Below are positions 27,556 to 35,907 of a stretch of DNA of 64,000 nucleotides, in pieces. This DNA is from G958296245 sp965262055 (GTDB lineage: Bacteria > Chloroflexota > Dehalococcoidia > Lucifugimonadales > G958296245): the NCBI GenBank assembly GCA_965262055.1, contig CBDHEI010000002.1, positions 434,001 to 498,000 on the forward strand, written 5' to 3'. The notes beneath the pieces are model-generated. The model saw nothing but the letters and a program-made list of their open reading frames with translations, was not told where the DNA came from and did not search any database. A program made the translations under genes and the position numbers. Position 1 is the stretch's first letter. Each line of letters begins with the position of its first letter.

Positions 27556-28917
27556 TCACTGTCCGCCCACGCTGCCCGACATCAGCGCGTCGGCAGCGAA
27601 GACGCCGCTGCGCACGGCGCCCTCCATGGTGGACGGCCAGCCGGTGTCGGTCCACTCCCCGGCGAGGTACAGGTTGGGTAGCGGCGTCGCCTGCGGCAGG
27701 CGGTGCTTGCCGGCTCCGGGGGCCGACCGGAAAGTCGCGCGCTTCTCCTTGACGACCAGCGACCGCTCCAGCGTGGCCTCCCGCGCCCTGGGCAGCAGCC
27801 GTGCCATCTCCGCGCTGAACTCCTCTATGAGCTCTGCCTTGGGGCGGTCGACGTAGTCCCACGCGCCGCTGAGCGATATACACAAGTACTGCCCGCGCCT
27901 GTTGGAGCCCTGTATCAGGCTCTTGTTGAATACGAACTGCACCGGGCTGTCCAGGAACGCTGCCAGGGGGCTGTCCATGACCGGCCTGTCGTACCAGAGG
28001 TGTATATCGACGATAGGCGACGACGATAGGCTCGACGCCGGCTCGAAGAAGGGGTTTCCTGAGACCTCCGGCGGCAGCACGTCCAGCAGCACGTCGAAGG
28101 GCAGTGCGCTGACGTATGCGTCGGCCTCCGCCACCTGGCCGTCGGAAAGCTCCACCCCCGTGACCCGTCCATCCTCCACCCGGATCGCCCCTACCGACTT
28201 GCCCAGCGCGAGCCTTCCTCCCGCATCCTCTATGTAGCGGCGAGCCGGCTCGCCGTTCAGCGACGTAAGCCCCACCGTCGGGTAGCCGAGCGCCGCGTCA
28301 TGCGGCTTCTTGAGCAGGCCCTCCTGGAAGACCATCAGCGCCATGTCCGCGCTGGCGTCTCGCACGCTGTCGTTGAGTGTAGGGAGCACGATCAGCTCCC
28401 AGAGGTTGTCTATGACGCTCTCCGGCTGGTGGTGGCGCTTCAGCCAGTCGTAGCAGCTCTCCGCGTCGAGGGCCTCACCGTGCTTCGAGCGGTCCGCCAG
28501 ACCGACCTTCGCCAGCCCGTAGAGCGCCAACAGTTTGTCGCGGAGCCCTAGGTGCGGGTACCGGAAAAAGGACGGGACCATGTGAAACCTGCCCAGCCAC
28601 GGTGTGCTGGCCAACACACCGGACCTCCCGTTGCGCACGACCTCGACCCTCAGGCGAGGTTGAAAGTACGCCTTGTCAAGAGCGCCCACTGCCTCGAGGA
28701 AGTCGACGTAGTACCTGCAGCAACGCATGAAGACATGCTGGCCGTTGTCCACCTCCTCGCCGGTCTTGCCGTCGCGGAACGAGAACGCCCGGCCGCCGAG
28801 GAAAGGGCGCTTTTCGACCATCGTCACCTGCAGACCGTGTTGCAACAGCCGCAGCGAAGCCGAGAGGCCGGCGAGGCCGCCCCCTAGGACCAGCACTTCC
28901 ATTTCATCCCGGGCCAT
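27556..28917 (-). CDS. hpnE: Hydroxysqualene dehydroxylase HpnE
   Basis: A 453-residue flavoprotein of the amine oxidase/phytoene desaturase superfamily that reduces hydroxysqualene to squalene. FAD motif VLVLGGGLAGLSASLRLL with VEKRPFLGGRAFSF; DNGQHVFMRCCRYYVDFL is the characteristic HpnE segment; C-terminal NLYLAGEWTDTGWPSTMEGA closes the FAD site. Start at MARDEME; an extension to 29130 overlaps the upstream gene and is unlikely. Last gene of the minus-strand order polyprenyl synthase-hpnC-hpnD-hpnE, the three-step bacterial squalene route. Confidence 0.93.
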   Translation of the reverse strand: MARDEMEVLVLGGGLAGLSASLRLLQHGLQVTMVEKRPFLGGRAFSFRDGKTGEEVDNGQHVFMRCCRYYVDFLEAVGALDKAYFQPRLRVEVVRNGRSGVLASTPWLGRFHMVPSFFRYPHLGLRDKLLALYGLAKVGLADRSKHGEALDAESCYDWLKRHHQPESVIDNLWELIVLPTLNDSVRDASADMALMVFQEGLLKKPHDAALGYPTVGLTSLNGEPARRYIEDAGGRLALGKSVGAIRVEDGRVTGVELSDGQVAEADAYVSALPFDVLLDVLPPEVSGNPFFEPASSLSSSPIVDIHLWYDRPVMDSPLAAFLDSPVQFVFNKSLIQGSNRRGQYLCISLSGAWDYVDRPKAELIEEFSAEMARLLPRAREATLERSLVVKEKRATFRSAPGAGKHRLPQATPLPNLYLAGEWTDTGWPSTMEGAVRSGVFAADALMSGSVGGQ

Positions 28918-28958
28918 CGTCGCACCGCCGGTTGTCCACGCGCACCCCGGAAGCGGAG

Positions 28959-29825
28959 CTAGGTCCTGCCCACGCCGCGTCTCGTTACGAGGCTCGCTGC
29001 CCACGTCTTCGCCATGATCAAGAGCTTGCGACGGGTGCTCAGGCCGATGCGGCGCTGGAAGACATCGTACCCGGACCGCTCGATGCTGTCCAAGAGCGCT
29101 CCATAGACTCCGGCTAAGACCCCCGAGCACGCCCTGGCCCGGACCCCAATTAGGGGCATCAGGCGGCTGCCGCTGGCGAAGTACCTTCGAGCACGGGCAA
29201 CCTGATGCCTCATCAGGTCCATGAACTGCTCATTGACCACCCCGTCGATCAACTGCTGTTCAGAGTAGCCGAAGGCGGCAAGCTCGTCCAGAGGTATGTA
29301 TATCCTGCCGCGTTGAGCGTCTTCCTTGACGTCACGCAGGATGTTCGTGAGCTGCATGGCGATGCCCAGATCGATCGCGTACTCCTTCGCAGCCTCGTCG
29401 TCGTACCCGAAGACTTCTATGCTGATCAGACCCACGGCTGACGCCACGCTAAAGCAGTACCTGCGAAGCTCCTCGAAGTTCTCGTACCGGGTCTTGACGA
29501 GGTCCATCTCCACGCCGTCGACCACCTCCTCGAAGAGCCGGACCGGGATGGAGCACGTGTCAATAGCGTGCCTCAGCGCTTCGAATACGGGGTCCGGCGG
29601 CCTGCCGCCAGTCTCCCTCCTCAGGCGGGCACGCGCCTCCCGCAGCGCCGAGCGTTTGTGCTCGACGGCGGCCTCGCCATCGGCGATGTCGTCGCATCGG
29701 CGGCAGAAGGCGTAAGCTGCGTAGATGGCGCGCCTCTGCTGGGCCGGCAGCGCCCAGGAGGCGTAGTAGAAGTTCTTGGCGCGCGCCCTTGTGATGTCCC
29801 AGCACAGAGCGTAGGCCGCCTGCAT
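28959..29825 (-). CDS. hpnD: Presqualene diphosphate synthase HpnD
   Basis: A 288-residue trans-isoprenyl head-to-head synthase condensing two farnesyl diphosphates to presqualene diphosphate. Two Mg-binding Asp-rich motifs: CRRCDDIADGE (residue ~45) and NILRDVKEDAQRGRIYIP (~165). The helix VGLISIEVFGY is typical. Start: ATG just after the hpnC stop (MQAAYALCWD) chosen; a TTG 33 bases further upstream would overlap hpnC by 25 nt. Within the squalene operon; product passes to HpnC. Confidence 0.93.
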   Translation of the reverse strand: MQAAYALCWDITRARAKNFYYASWALPAQQRRAIYAAYAFCRRCDDIADGEAAVEHKRSALREARARLRRETGGRPPDPVFEALRHAIDTCSIPVRLFEEVVDGVEMDLVKTRYENFEELRRYCFSVASAVGLISIEVFGYDDEAAKEYAIDLGIAMQLTNILRDVKEDAQRGRIYIPLDELAAFGYSEQQLIDGVVNEQFMDLMRHQVARARRYFASGSRLMPLIGVRARACSGVLAGVYGALLDSIERSGYDVFQRRIGLSTRRKLLIMAKTWAASLVTRRGVGRT

Positions 29826-29833
29826 CCCCGTGG

Positions 29834-30724
29834 TCAACGAACCCTTCCCGATAGCCAAAGCTTCACGGCCGTGCGTATCATCAGCCCGAGCTTGGCCCCT
29901 CTGGACAGGATGGGCCGCTTCGAAAGCACGGCATAGCCCTGGCGCTCGATAGCGTCCAGGACGCGCATGCCACCGAGGCTAAAGAGTGCAGCGTCCAGCT
30001 TGGCCCTGCCGGCCAGCGTCGGGACCAGTTCCAGGCCGCGGTGGAACAGCGCGCGAGTCCGGTCTACCTCGAACGCCATCAACTCCCGAAAAGCCGGCGT
30101 GAGCTTCCTTTCGGCAAGCATCTCCTCAGTGTACCCGAAGCGATCCATGTCCTCCATGGGGATGTAGATACGCCCCTTGGCGTAGTCACGCCATACGTCC
30201 TGCCAGAAATTTGTGAGCTGTAACGCCGTGCAGGTATAGTCGGACAGCTCCTGCCGGTGGGCGTCGCTGTACCCGAACAGGTACAGCACGAGACGCCCAA
30301 CCGGGTCCGCCGAGTGCCGGCAATAGTGTTCCAGGTCCTCGTAGGTCGCGTGCCGCTTAGTCCTCTGGTCGATCCGGTTCGCCTCGATCAGCCTCAGGAA
30401 CGGCTCGATGGGGATGTCGTGCTCGCGTATCGTCTGCTGTAGGGCGACGAGGTAGGGGTGTGCGGGCTCGCCGTCGTAGCACAAGCGCACCTCACGCTCC
30501 AGGCCGTCCAGGGCCGCCAGCCTGTCTCCTTCGTACTCGTCTCCGAGGTCGTCCACGTAGCGGCAGTAGGCGTAGACGGCGTAGACGTGGCGGCGTTTCT
30601 CCCTGGGCAGCATCCAGGATGCTACGGTGAAGTTCTCGTAGTGTGACTCGGCCAGTCGCACGCAGAGGGCGTACCCCTCCTCCGCTGTGTACCGCCGCGT
30701 ATGCGCCGTCAGGGCCGTTCCCAT
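29834..30724 (-). CDS. hpnC: Hydroxysqualene synthase HpnC
   Basis: A 296-residue member of the squalene/phytoene synthase family that converts presqualene diphosphate to hydroxysqualene. Motifs: SHYENFTVASWMLP, CRYVDDLGDEY (first Asp motif), TNFWQDVWRDYAKGRIYIP (second). ATG with GAGGAG immediately upstream; a GTG at 30739 is possible. Follows the polyprenyl synthase gene by a short gap. Squalene made here could feed a hopanoid cyclase, but no cyclase is in the window. Confidence 0.92.
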   Translation of the reverse strand: MGTALTAHTRRYTAEEGYALCVRLAESHYENFTVASWMLPREKRRHVYAVYAYCRYVDDLGDEYEGDRLAALDGLEREVRLCYDGEPAHPYLVALQQTIREHDIPIEPFLRLIEANRIDQRTKRHATYEDLEHYCRHSADPVGRLVLYLFGYSDAHRQELSDYTCTALQLTNFWQDVWRDYAKGRIYIPMEDMDRFGYTEEMLAERKLTPAFRELMAFEVDRTRALFHRGLELVPTLAGRAKLDAALFSLGGMRVLDAIERQGYAVLSKRPILSRGAKLGLMIRTAVKLWLSGRVR

Positions 30725-30756
30725 CTGCTCCTCGCGCACCCGCCGCCCGGGACTCG

Positions 30757-31878
30757 TCAGTACTCCCGCGCGACCAGGAAGCTGGTCAACTCTTCCAGTC
30801 CATTGTACGCCGACGGCGACAGCTCCAGCGGACTGAGCGGCTCCAGGGCCTGGTCTCGGTGCTCCATTGCCAGCGACTCGCAGTACCGCCGGGCCCCGGC
30901 GTCCTCCATGACGCCCAGCACCGCCTCTACGTCGTCATCCGTCACCTCCGGCTTGCCGTAGACCTCGTGCAGCAGGCCGCGGCTCGCGCCGCCAGCCTCC
31001 GACATAGCATAGACCACAGGCAGCGAGTTCTTCTTGCGCCTGATGTCGGCCCCCAACGGTTTCCCGGTGGTCTCCGCCTTGCCCCAGACGCCGAGCATGT
31101 CGTCCCGTATCTGGAAGAGGAGCCCCAGGGAGCGTCCGCAATTCTCGAAGGTGTCCACGACAGCCGCGTCGCCTGAGCCTATGACCGCCCCGATGCTCAT
31201 CGAGCAGCGGATCAGAGCGCCGGTCTTCCTCGATATCATCTCGAAGTAGTCGTCAAGCCCGATGTCTGGCCGCCCCTCGAACTCGAGGTCCATGTACTGC
31301 CCCTCGGTCATGTCCAGGTAGGCGGTCGTCAGCAGGTCCGCGACCCGCAGGACCGAGGCGTCGGTGTGGCCATGCTCGAACAGGTCCCACAGCGACAGGT
31401 CCGCGGTTACGCGCATGGTGTTGCCGGCCACGAGCGCCTTGGGCTCGCCCCATATGGCCCACAGCGTGGGCCTGTGGCGCCGCACCTCGTCACGGTCCTG
31501 AATGTCGTCGTGGATCAGCGAGAAGTTGTGGATCAGCTCCAGGGCGGCGGCGGCGGGGACGGCGCTGGAAGGATGACCGCCAGCGGCCTCGCAGGCGAAC
31601 AGGCAGAGGGCCGGACGCAGCATCTTTCCCACGGGGGCGTCGACCGGTCTGCCCTGAGCGTCGCACCAGCCCATCGCATACCGGAGCATCTGATATGCGC
31701 CGCCGCTGTCGGCGTCCAGGCTTCTGCGCAGGGCGTCGTCTATCTCCGGCGTAAACCTCGAGAAGGGACCGGGAAGACCCTGGGCCGTTCCGGCTGTCTT
31801 GGTAGCGGGATCTGGCAGCGGTAGCCTCCCTGTCAGGGGCCAGACCCTGGTGCGGGGGCAGGCGCCTTGCCCGACCAT
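30757..31878 (-). CDS. Polyprenyl (farnesyl/geranylgeranyl) diphosphate synthase family
   Basis: A trans-isoprenyl diphosphate synthase of up to 373 residues. First Asp-rich motif LIHDDIQDRDEVRRHRPTLW, catalytic AGNTM, second motif LLFQIRDDMLG, and the Lys-rich segment DIRRKKNSLPVVYA. The position before the first DDxxD suggests a short-chain (C15/C20) product supplying HpnD. The N-terminal ~45 residues are Pro/Arg-rich and may be untranslated; no good ATG/GTG lies nearer the conserved FTPEIDDALRR. First gene of the squalene operon. Confidence 0.88.
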   Translation of the reverse strand: MVGQGACPRTRVWPLTGRLPLPDPATKTAGTAQGLPGPFSRFTPEIDDALRRSLDADSGGAYQMLRYAMGWCDAQGRPVDAPVGKMLRPALCLFACEAAGGHPSSAVPAAAALELIHNFSLIHDDIQDRDEVRRHRPTLWAIWGEPKALVAGNTMRVTADLSLWDLFEHGHTDASVLRVADLLTTAYLDMTEGQYMDLEFEGRPDIGLDDYFEMISRKTGALIRCSMSIGAVIGSGDAAVVDTFENCGRSLGLLFQIRDDMLGVWGKAETTGKPLGADIRRKKNSLPVVYAMSEAGGASRGLLHEVYGKPEVTDDDVEAVLGVMEDAGARRYCESLAMEHRDQALEPLSPLELSPSAYNGLEELTSFLVAREY

Positions 31879-32053
31879 CCGGCCCGCCCCCCGCAAGACG
31901 AGGGGCCCCTGCACCGGAACGATGGCAAATGCTAGCACCGGCTTCGGAAAGGTGTCAAACTGCCTACCCCCGCCGCGGTCAGCAAGAGAGCGGTTGACCG
32001 CCATCGGGTAGGATGGTTCCCGCTGGAGCATACCAAGCAAATGGAGGCGCACC

Positions 32054-32884
32054 GTGACCAAGGTCCGCGACTACGAGTTCCAAGGGCTGGGGAGCGAAGT
32101 TAGGCGCATATGGGACGGCAACGCCGAGTTCTGGGACAGCCGCATGGGTGACGGCAACCGCTGGCACCGCGAGCTGATCGCGCCCAACCAGGAACGGCTC
32201 CTCGGTCTGCGTGAAGGCGAGGCGGTGCTGGACGTGGCATGCGGCAACGGGAACTTCGCCCGCCGCATGGCCGAGCTTGGCGCCGACGTGGTCGGCTTCG
32301 ACGTGTCCGAGAAGATGATCCAGAGGGCCAAGGCCCGAGGGTCGGACGGCCCTGGACGGACCGAGTACCGCGTCATCGACGCGTCGGACGGGGAAGCGGT
32401 CCGCTCCCTGGGACGGCGCCGTTTCGACGCCGCGGTCTGCACGATGGCCATGATGGACATGCCCACGATATCCCCGATGCTCTCCGCACTGGGCCATGTC
32501 CTGAAGCCCGGCGCCCGGTTCGTATTCTCGGTCATGCACCCCTGCTTCAACTCGACGGCTACCCGGTTCGTTCTGGAGGAGTCCGATCGCGGCGAAGCCG
32601 TCAAGCAGGAGTACTCCCTCAGGATCAGCGAGTACATTGAGCCGCAGCAGAGCATGGGGCTCGCAATAGCAGGCCAGCCGGAGCCCCACTACTATTTCCA
32701 CAGGCCGATCAGCGCCCTGTTCGGCGCATGCTTCGACGCCGGGTTCACGCTGGACGGCATCGCCGAGCCCACCTTTCGGAGCCCGGAGGCCGTCGATGAA
32801 GGACGGGCCAACCCGATGTGGTGGGCGAACCACGCCGCAATCCCGCCCGCCCTAATCGCCCGCATGCGACTCACTGCGCCTTAG
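32054..32884 (+). CDS. Class I SAM-dependent methyltransferase
   Basis: A 276-residue methyltransferase. SAM motif I VLDVACGNGNFARRMAELGA at residue ~58, motif II VVGFDVSEKMI, motif IV FDAAVCTMAMMDM, then LKPGARFVFSVMHPCF. GTG start with AAATGGAGG upstream. Transcribed divergently from the squalene operon. Substrate unknown; the MHPCF...Y tail is seen in small-molecule methyltransferases. The ~85 bp after it contain only a short leader for the next gene. Confidence 0.88.
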   Translation: MTKVRDYEFQGLGSEVRRIWDGNAEFWDSRMGDGNRWHRELIAPNQERLLGLREGEAVLDVACGNGNFARRMAELGADVVGFDVSEKMIQRAKARGSDGPGRTEYRVIDASDGEAVRSLGRRRFDAAVCTMAMMDMPTISPMLSALGHVLKPGARFVFSVMHPCFNSTATRFVLEESDRGEAVKQEYSLRISEYIEPQQSMGLAIAGQPEPHYYFHRPISALFGACFDAGFTLDGIAEPTFRSPEAVDEGRANPMWWANHAAIPPALIARMRLTAP

Positions 32885-32971
32885 GGAATGTGCGGCTGTT
32901 TCCGTACGAATGGTAGTATATGAGTAAGCGGGTTCGGAACCCCGCCCTTCCGAATCCAGAGAGGTCAGCCC

Positions 32972-33424
32972 ATGAACGACGCGAAACCGGTCCGATGGAT
33001 GCTGAGCTTCTGGCATCCAGGGGGCAGGCGGAGAGACGAAAGCGATTTCCCGGAAGTGGCTTTCTGGCATCCAGATAGGCAGAGCGCCAGAGAGGAAGCC
33101 GCCCGCGTGCTGATCGAGCTCAGAGAGACGCGCAACGACACACGCGACTGGGTTGCAGCCGGACATCCCGATCCGTTGGAGGTAGGTGCCGGTCGTCATC
33201 CCGGCGGGCAGTGGATCCTCCGATACAGCGACTTGAGGCGCGGAGGTGGTGAGAACGGAACAGGTTCCCCCCAAGGAGAAGCAGATTCGCGGGGGGCTAA
33301 CAAGGGGAATACGCGGACAAGGTCAGCCGCCGGCGCCTGGCAAGGCATCATCGACGGCGAGGATATGAAGCGGATGCTCTGCGAAGCCAGACGAACCGGG
33401 TCCCGGGCCGAACCAGCCTCATAG
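32972..33424 (+). CDS. Putative antitoxin-like protein with VapB-type tail
   Basis: A 150-residue protein ending 4 bp before a PIN-domain toxin gene. The C-terminal part (SAAGAWQGIIDGEDMKRMLC) resembles the toxin-wrapping tail of VapB/RHH-type antitoxins. The N-terminal ~95 residues (WMLSFWHPGGRRRDESDF, VAFWHPDRQSAREEAARVLI) do not look like an AbrB, RHH or Phd DNA-binding domain and I do not recognise them. ATG preceded by GAGAGG. By position it should be the antitoxin of the pair; the unusual N-terminus suggests a fusion or a new DNA-binding module. Confidence 0.65.
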   Translation: MNDAKPVRWMLSFWHPGGRRRDESDFPEVAFWHPDRQSAREEAARVLIELRETRNDTRDWVAAGHPDPLEVGAGRHPGGQWILRYSDLRRGGGENGTGSPQGEADSRGANKGNTRTRSAAGAWQGIIDGEDMKRMLCEARRTGSRAEPAS

Positions 33425-33428
33425 GGTA

Positions 33429-33824
33429 ATGAAGTACCTGGTAGACACGAGTTGGGTCATTGACTACATGCACGACCACCAGCCAGTGGTGCAGCGCTTC
33501 CACGAGTTGTCGCCACAAGGCATTGGACTCAGCATCGTATCACTGGCCGAACTCTATGACGGGATGTTGGGCGCTGAGGACAGGCAGGAAGCGGAGCAGG
33601 GACTGCAAGGCTTCCTTGATGATATTGAAGAGGTCGTGCCGCTGAACGATCCCGTTTGCCGGGTCTTCGCCTCGGAACGCCGTCGGCTCAGGACCACCGG
33701 GACCCGCCTCGACGACCTCGACCTTCTGATCGGCTCGACGGCGATACACCACGGCCTCACGTTGCTCACTAACAACCGCAGGCATTTCGAGCGAATGGGG
33801 GAGTTGGACATCATCTCGGCGTGA
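33429..33824 (+). CDS. vapC: VapC-like PIN-domain toxin
   Basis: A 131-residue PIN-domain ribonuclease. Acidic residues at expected places: LVDTSWVIDYM (first Asp), SLAELYDGM (Glu), DDLDLLIGSTAIHHGLTLLT (third and fourth) and NNRRHFERM. These Mg-dependent toxins cut tRNA or rRNA. ATG directly downstream of the putative antitoxin gene with AGGGTA as weak ribosome site, consistent with translational coupling. Followed by a strong hairpin at 33873. Confidence 0.9.
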   Translation: MKYLVDTSWVIDYMHDHQPVVQRFHELSPQGIGLSIVSLAELYDGMLGAEDRQEAEQGLQGFLDDIEEVVPLNDPVCRVFASERRRLRTTGTRLDDLDLLIGSTAIHHGLTLLTNNRRHFERMGELDIISA

Positions 33825-33872
33825 ACTACTCACCCTCATTCCCGAACGCTGGTATTCGTCAAGACATAAACA

Positions 33873-33902
33873 GTCAGGCCCCCGGCTGAGCGGGGGCCTG
33901 AC
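33873..33902. terminator. Perfect 12-bp hairpin between convergent genes
   Basis: GTCAGGCCCCCG and CGGGGGCCTGAC form a perfect GC-rich 12-bp stem with a 6-base loop. It sits between vapC (plus) and hsp20 (minus), so it can end transcription from both sides. No T-run follows, so intrinsic strength is uncertain. Confidence 0.65.
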
Positions 33903-33949
33903 TACTCGGTTCACTGCCGGACCCTACGGGCCGGCGTCCGGCATCGGGA

Positions 33950-34393
33950 CTAGGACTTGACCTGCACCTCGATCTTCCGCGCCTTCTTCTCCTCCCGCTT
34001 GGGGAGGGTCACCGTGAGCACGCCGTTCTCGTAGGCCGACTCGGCCTTCTCGGCGTCCACGACCTCCGGCAGCCGCAGCGACCTGCGCACCGAGCCGGCG
34101 TGCCGCTCGCGTACCACGTAGCATCCGGCCTTCTCCTCGCTCTCCCTGGCCGACTCCCCGGCGATGGTCAGCACGCCGTCCTGGGCCGTGACCTTGATCT
34201 CGTCAGCGTCCAGGCCCGGCAGCGACGCCGTGACCGTCACCTTCTCGTCCGTCTCCGCCACGTCGATTGGCAGCGCCCCCGCCCCCAGGTCACTGGAGGT
34301 GAACGGCCTCAGCCCGAACCCCCTCCAGAACCTGTCCATGGCGTCCTCAACCCTGCGAACCTCGGTCCGTGGGTACAACCTCTGTATTGTCAT
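33950..34393 (-). CDS. Hsp20/alpha-crystallin small heat-shock protein
   Basis: A 147-residue ATP-independent holdase chaperone. The alpha-crystallin domain runs from about residue 45 to the end: LPIDVAETDEKVTVTASLPG, ADEIKVTAQDGVLTI, and AYENGVLTVTLPKREEKK, the conserved A.x.nGvL motif. Short C-terminus without a clear I-x-I/V motif other than IEVQV. Start at MTIQRLYPRTEV; the 16-residue extension lacks support. Divergent from dnaJ and close to hspR, making one heat-shock locus. Confidence 0.93.
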   Translation of the reverse strand: MTIQRLYPRTEVRRVEDAMDRFWRGFGLRPFTSSDLGAGALPIDVAETDEKVTVTASLPGLDADEIKVTAQDGVLTIAGESARESEEKAGCYVVRERHAGSVRRSLRLPEVVDAEKAESAYENGVLTVTLPKREEKKARKIEVQVKS

Positions 34394-34462
34394 CCTGTGC
34401 CTCCTGTGCTTCAATTGGCCCTGTCTAGGCCTCGTGCACACAGTATAGCTTTAGTCATTGTA

Positions 34463-34490
34463 TTGTGTCAACTCATATGCAGTATATACT
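34463..34490 (+). promoter_or_regulatory. Putative sigma-70-type promoter upstream of dnaJ
   Basis: TTGTGT, 16-bp spacer, TATACT in the AT-rich 180-bp gap between hsp20 and dnaJ. No canonical HAIR (CTTGAGT-N7-ACTCAAG) or CIRCE operator is visible. The nearby GCAGTATATACTTTAACTGC (34479-34498) is an imperfect inverted repeat overlapping the -10 and could be an operator. Confidence 0.4.
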
Positions 34491-34573
34491 TTAACTGCTG
34501 GCGAACAGCTATGGTATCCTAGGAATTGGTAGGGCGCTAATTTTCTAACACGCCCACAGCGAAAGTTATAGCT

Positions 34574-35473
34574 ATGGCTGCACAAAACTACTATGACACA
34601 CTGGGTGTTCCCAAGAACGCTAGCCAGGCCGACATCCGGCAGGCCTTCAGGAAGCTGGCCCGAACATACCACCCCGACCTCAACCCCGGCGACAAGGCCG
34701 CCGAGGAGCGCTTCAAACAGATCAGCGAGGCCAACGAGGTCCTGTCCGACACGGAGAACAGAAGGAACTACGACAAGTACGGCGACAACTGGAGGCACGC
34801 AGACCGGATCGAGTCCCAGTTCGGCGCCGGCGGCGCCCCGTTCACGTGGAGGAGCGGGCGCCAACGTCGCGGCGCAACGGGCCAATCCGGCTTCGGCGAT
34901 TTCTCCGGCTTCGAAGACCTGCTGGGCGGCTTCGGCAACGTCCACGGAAGCCCCGCGGCGGCAGCCTCGAAGCGTCCCCTGGAGACGGACGTTGATGTGA
35001 CCCTGGACGAGGCATACACCGGCACGAGCCGCAGGATCACCATCACCGAAGGAGGCCGCGAGCGCCGCATTGAGGTCGACATACCACCCGGCGTTGACGA
35101 CGGCTCCGTGGTGCGCGTCAGGCCGGGGGGCAGCCGGGAGATCCTGCTGAAGGTGACTGTTGAGCCTCATCCGCGGTTCACCCGCAGGGGCAACGACCTC
35201 TACCAGGACATCGACGTGCCGTTCGAGGACGCCATCCTCGGCTCCAAGGCGGCGGTACGCACCATCAGCGGCCGGCTCGAGGTCACGGTGCCCGCCGAGA
35301 GCCGGAACGGACAGCACATCCGCCTGGCGGGGCAGGGAATGCCGGAGCTGGGCGAGCCGGAATCCCGCGGCGACATGTACGTGGTCGTGCGTCCGGTCAT
35401 GCCACGGGACTTGAGCGACGAGGAGCGCGGCCTGGTCGAGAGGCTGAAGGCGGCGCGCTCCGGCAGGGGGTAG
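34574..35473 (+). CDS. cbpA: DnaJ/CbpA-type co-chaperone
   Basis: A 299-residue J-domain protein without the zinc finger (type II). J domain residues 5-70: NYYDTLGVPKNASQADIRQA, YHPDLNPG with the HPD motif that stimulates DnaK, NEVLSDTENRRNYDKYG. A Gly-rich linker follows, then two substrate-binding beta domains (VDVTLDEAYTGTSRRITITE; DIDVPFEDAILGSKAAVRTI). ATG start. hspR begins 7 bp after its stop, an order often seen with dnaK operons, but no dnaK is here. Confidence 0.93.
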   Translation: MAAQNYYDTLGVPKNASQADIRQAFRKLARTYHPDLNPGDKAAEERFKQISEANEVLSDTENRRNYDKYGDNWRHADRIESQFGAGGAPFTWRSGRQRRGATGQSGFGDFSGFEDLLGGFGNVHGSPAAAASKRPLETDVDVTLDEAYTGTSRRITITEGGRERRIEVDIPPGVDDGSVVRVRPGGSREILLKVTVEPHPRFTRRGNDLYQDIDVPFEDAILGSKAAVRTISGRLEVTVPAESRNGQHIRLAGQGMPELGEPESRGDMYVVVRPVMPRDLSDEERGLVERLKAARSGRG

Positions 35474-35479
35474 GCTCCG

Positions 35480-35821
35480 ATGACCAACGAGGAGTTGTTC
35501 GGCTACGAAGAGCCATGCTTCGTCATAAGCGTGGCGGCCCGAATGCTGGGCGTTCAGACGCAGACCCTCAGATACTACGAGAGTATCGGCCTCGTCGAGC
35601 CGCACCGCACCGGGGGTAACCGGCGCGTCTACTCGCGCCGGGACATAGAGCGGGTCAGGCGGATACGGGACCTGATGGGGGACCTGGGCGTCAATCTCGC
35701 GGGAGTGGAGGTCGTGATGCGGCTCATGGACCGGCTGCACCAAGCCAACGGCGAAATCCAGCGCCTGCGCGACGAGAACGAGCAGCTCAAGGGCATGCTC
35801 AGGGCCGCCCGGAGGGTTTGA
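35480..35821 (+). CDS. hspR: MerR-family heat-shock repressor HspR
   Basis: A 113-residue MerR-type winged-helix protein: CFVISVAARMLGVQTQTLRY, GLVEPHRTGGNRRVYSRRDI, then VNLAGVEVVMRLMDRLHQAN typical of HspR, and a C-terminal coiled coil (IQRLRDENEQLKGML). HspR represses dnaK/dnaJ/clpB genes with DnaK as co-repressor. It is cotranscribed with the J-protein, suggesting autoregulation of this locus. ATG with GGTAGG upstream. Confidence 0.9.
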   Translation: MTNEELFGYEEPCFVISVAARMLGVQTQTLRYYESIGLVEPHRTGGNRRVYSRRDIERVRRIRDLMGDLGVNLAGVEVVMRLMDRLHQANGEIQRLRDENEQLKGMLRAARRV

Positions 35822-35907
35822 CCACGTGGACCCCAAAGCACAGTTCCAGGGCTGAGTACAGTCCATACTCGTGTATACTGTCCGGCGTATCCCAAGCGAG
35901 GCCGCAC

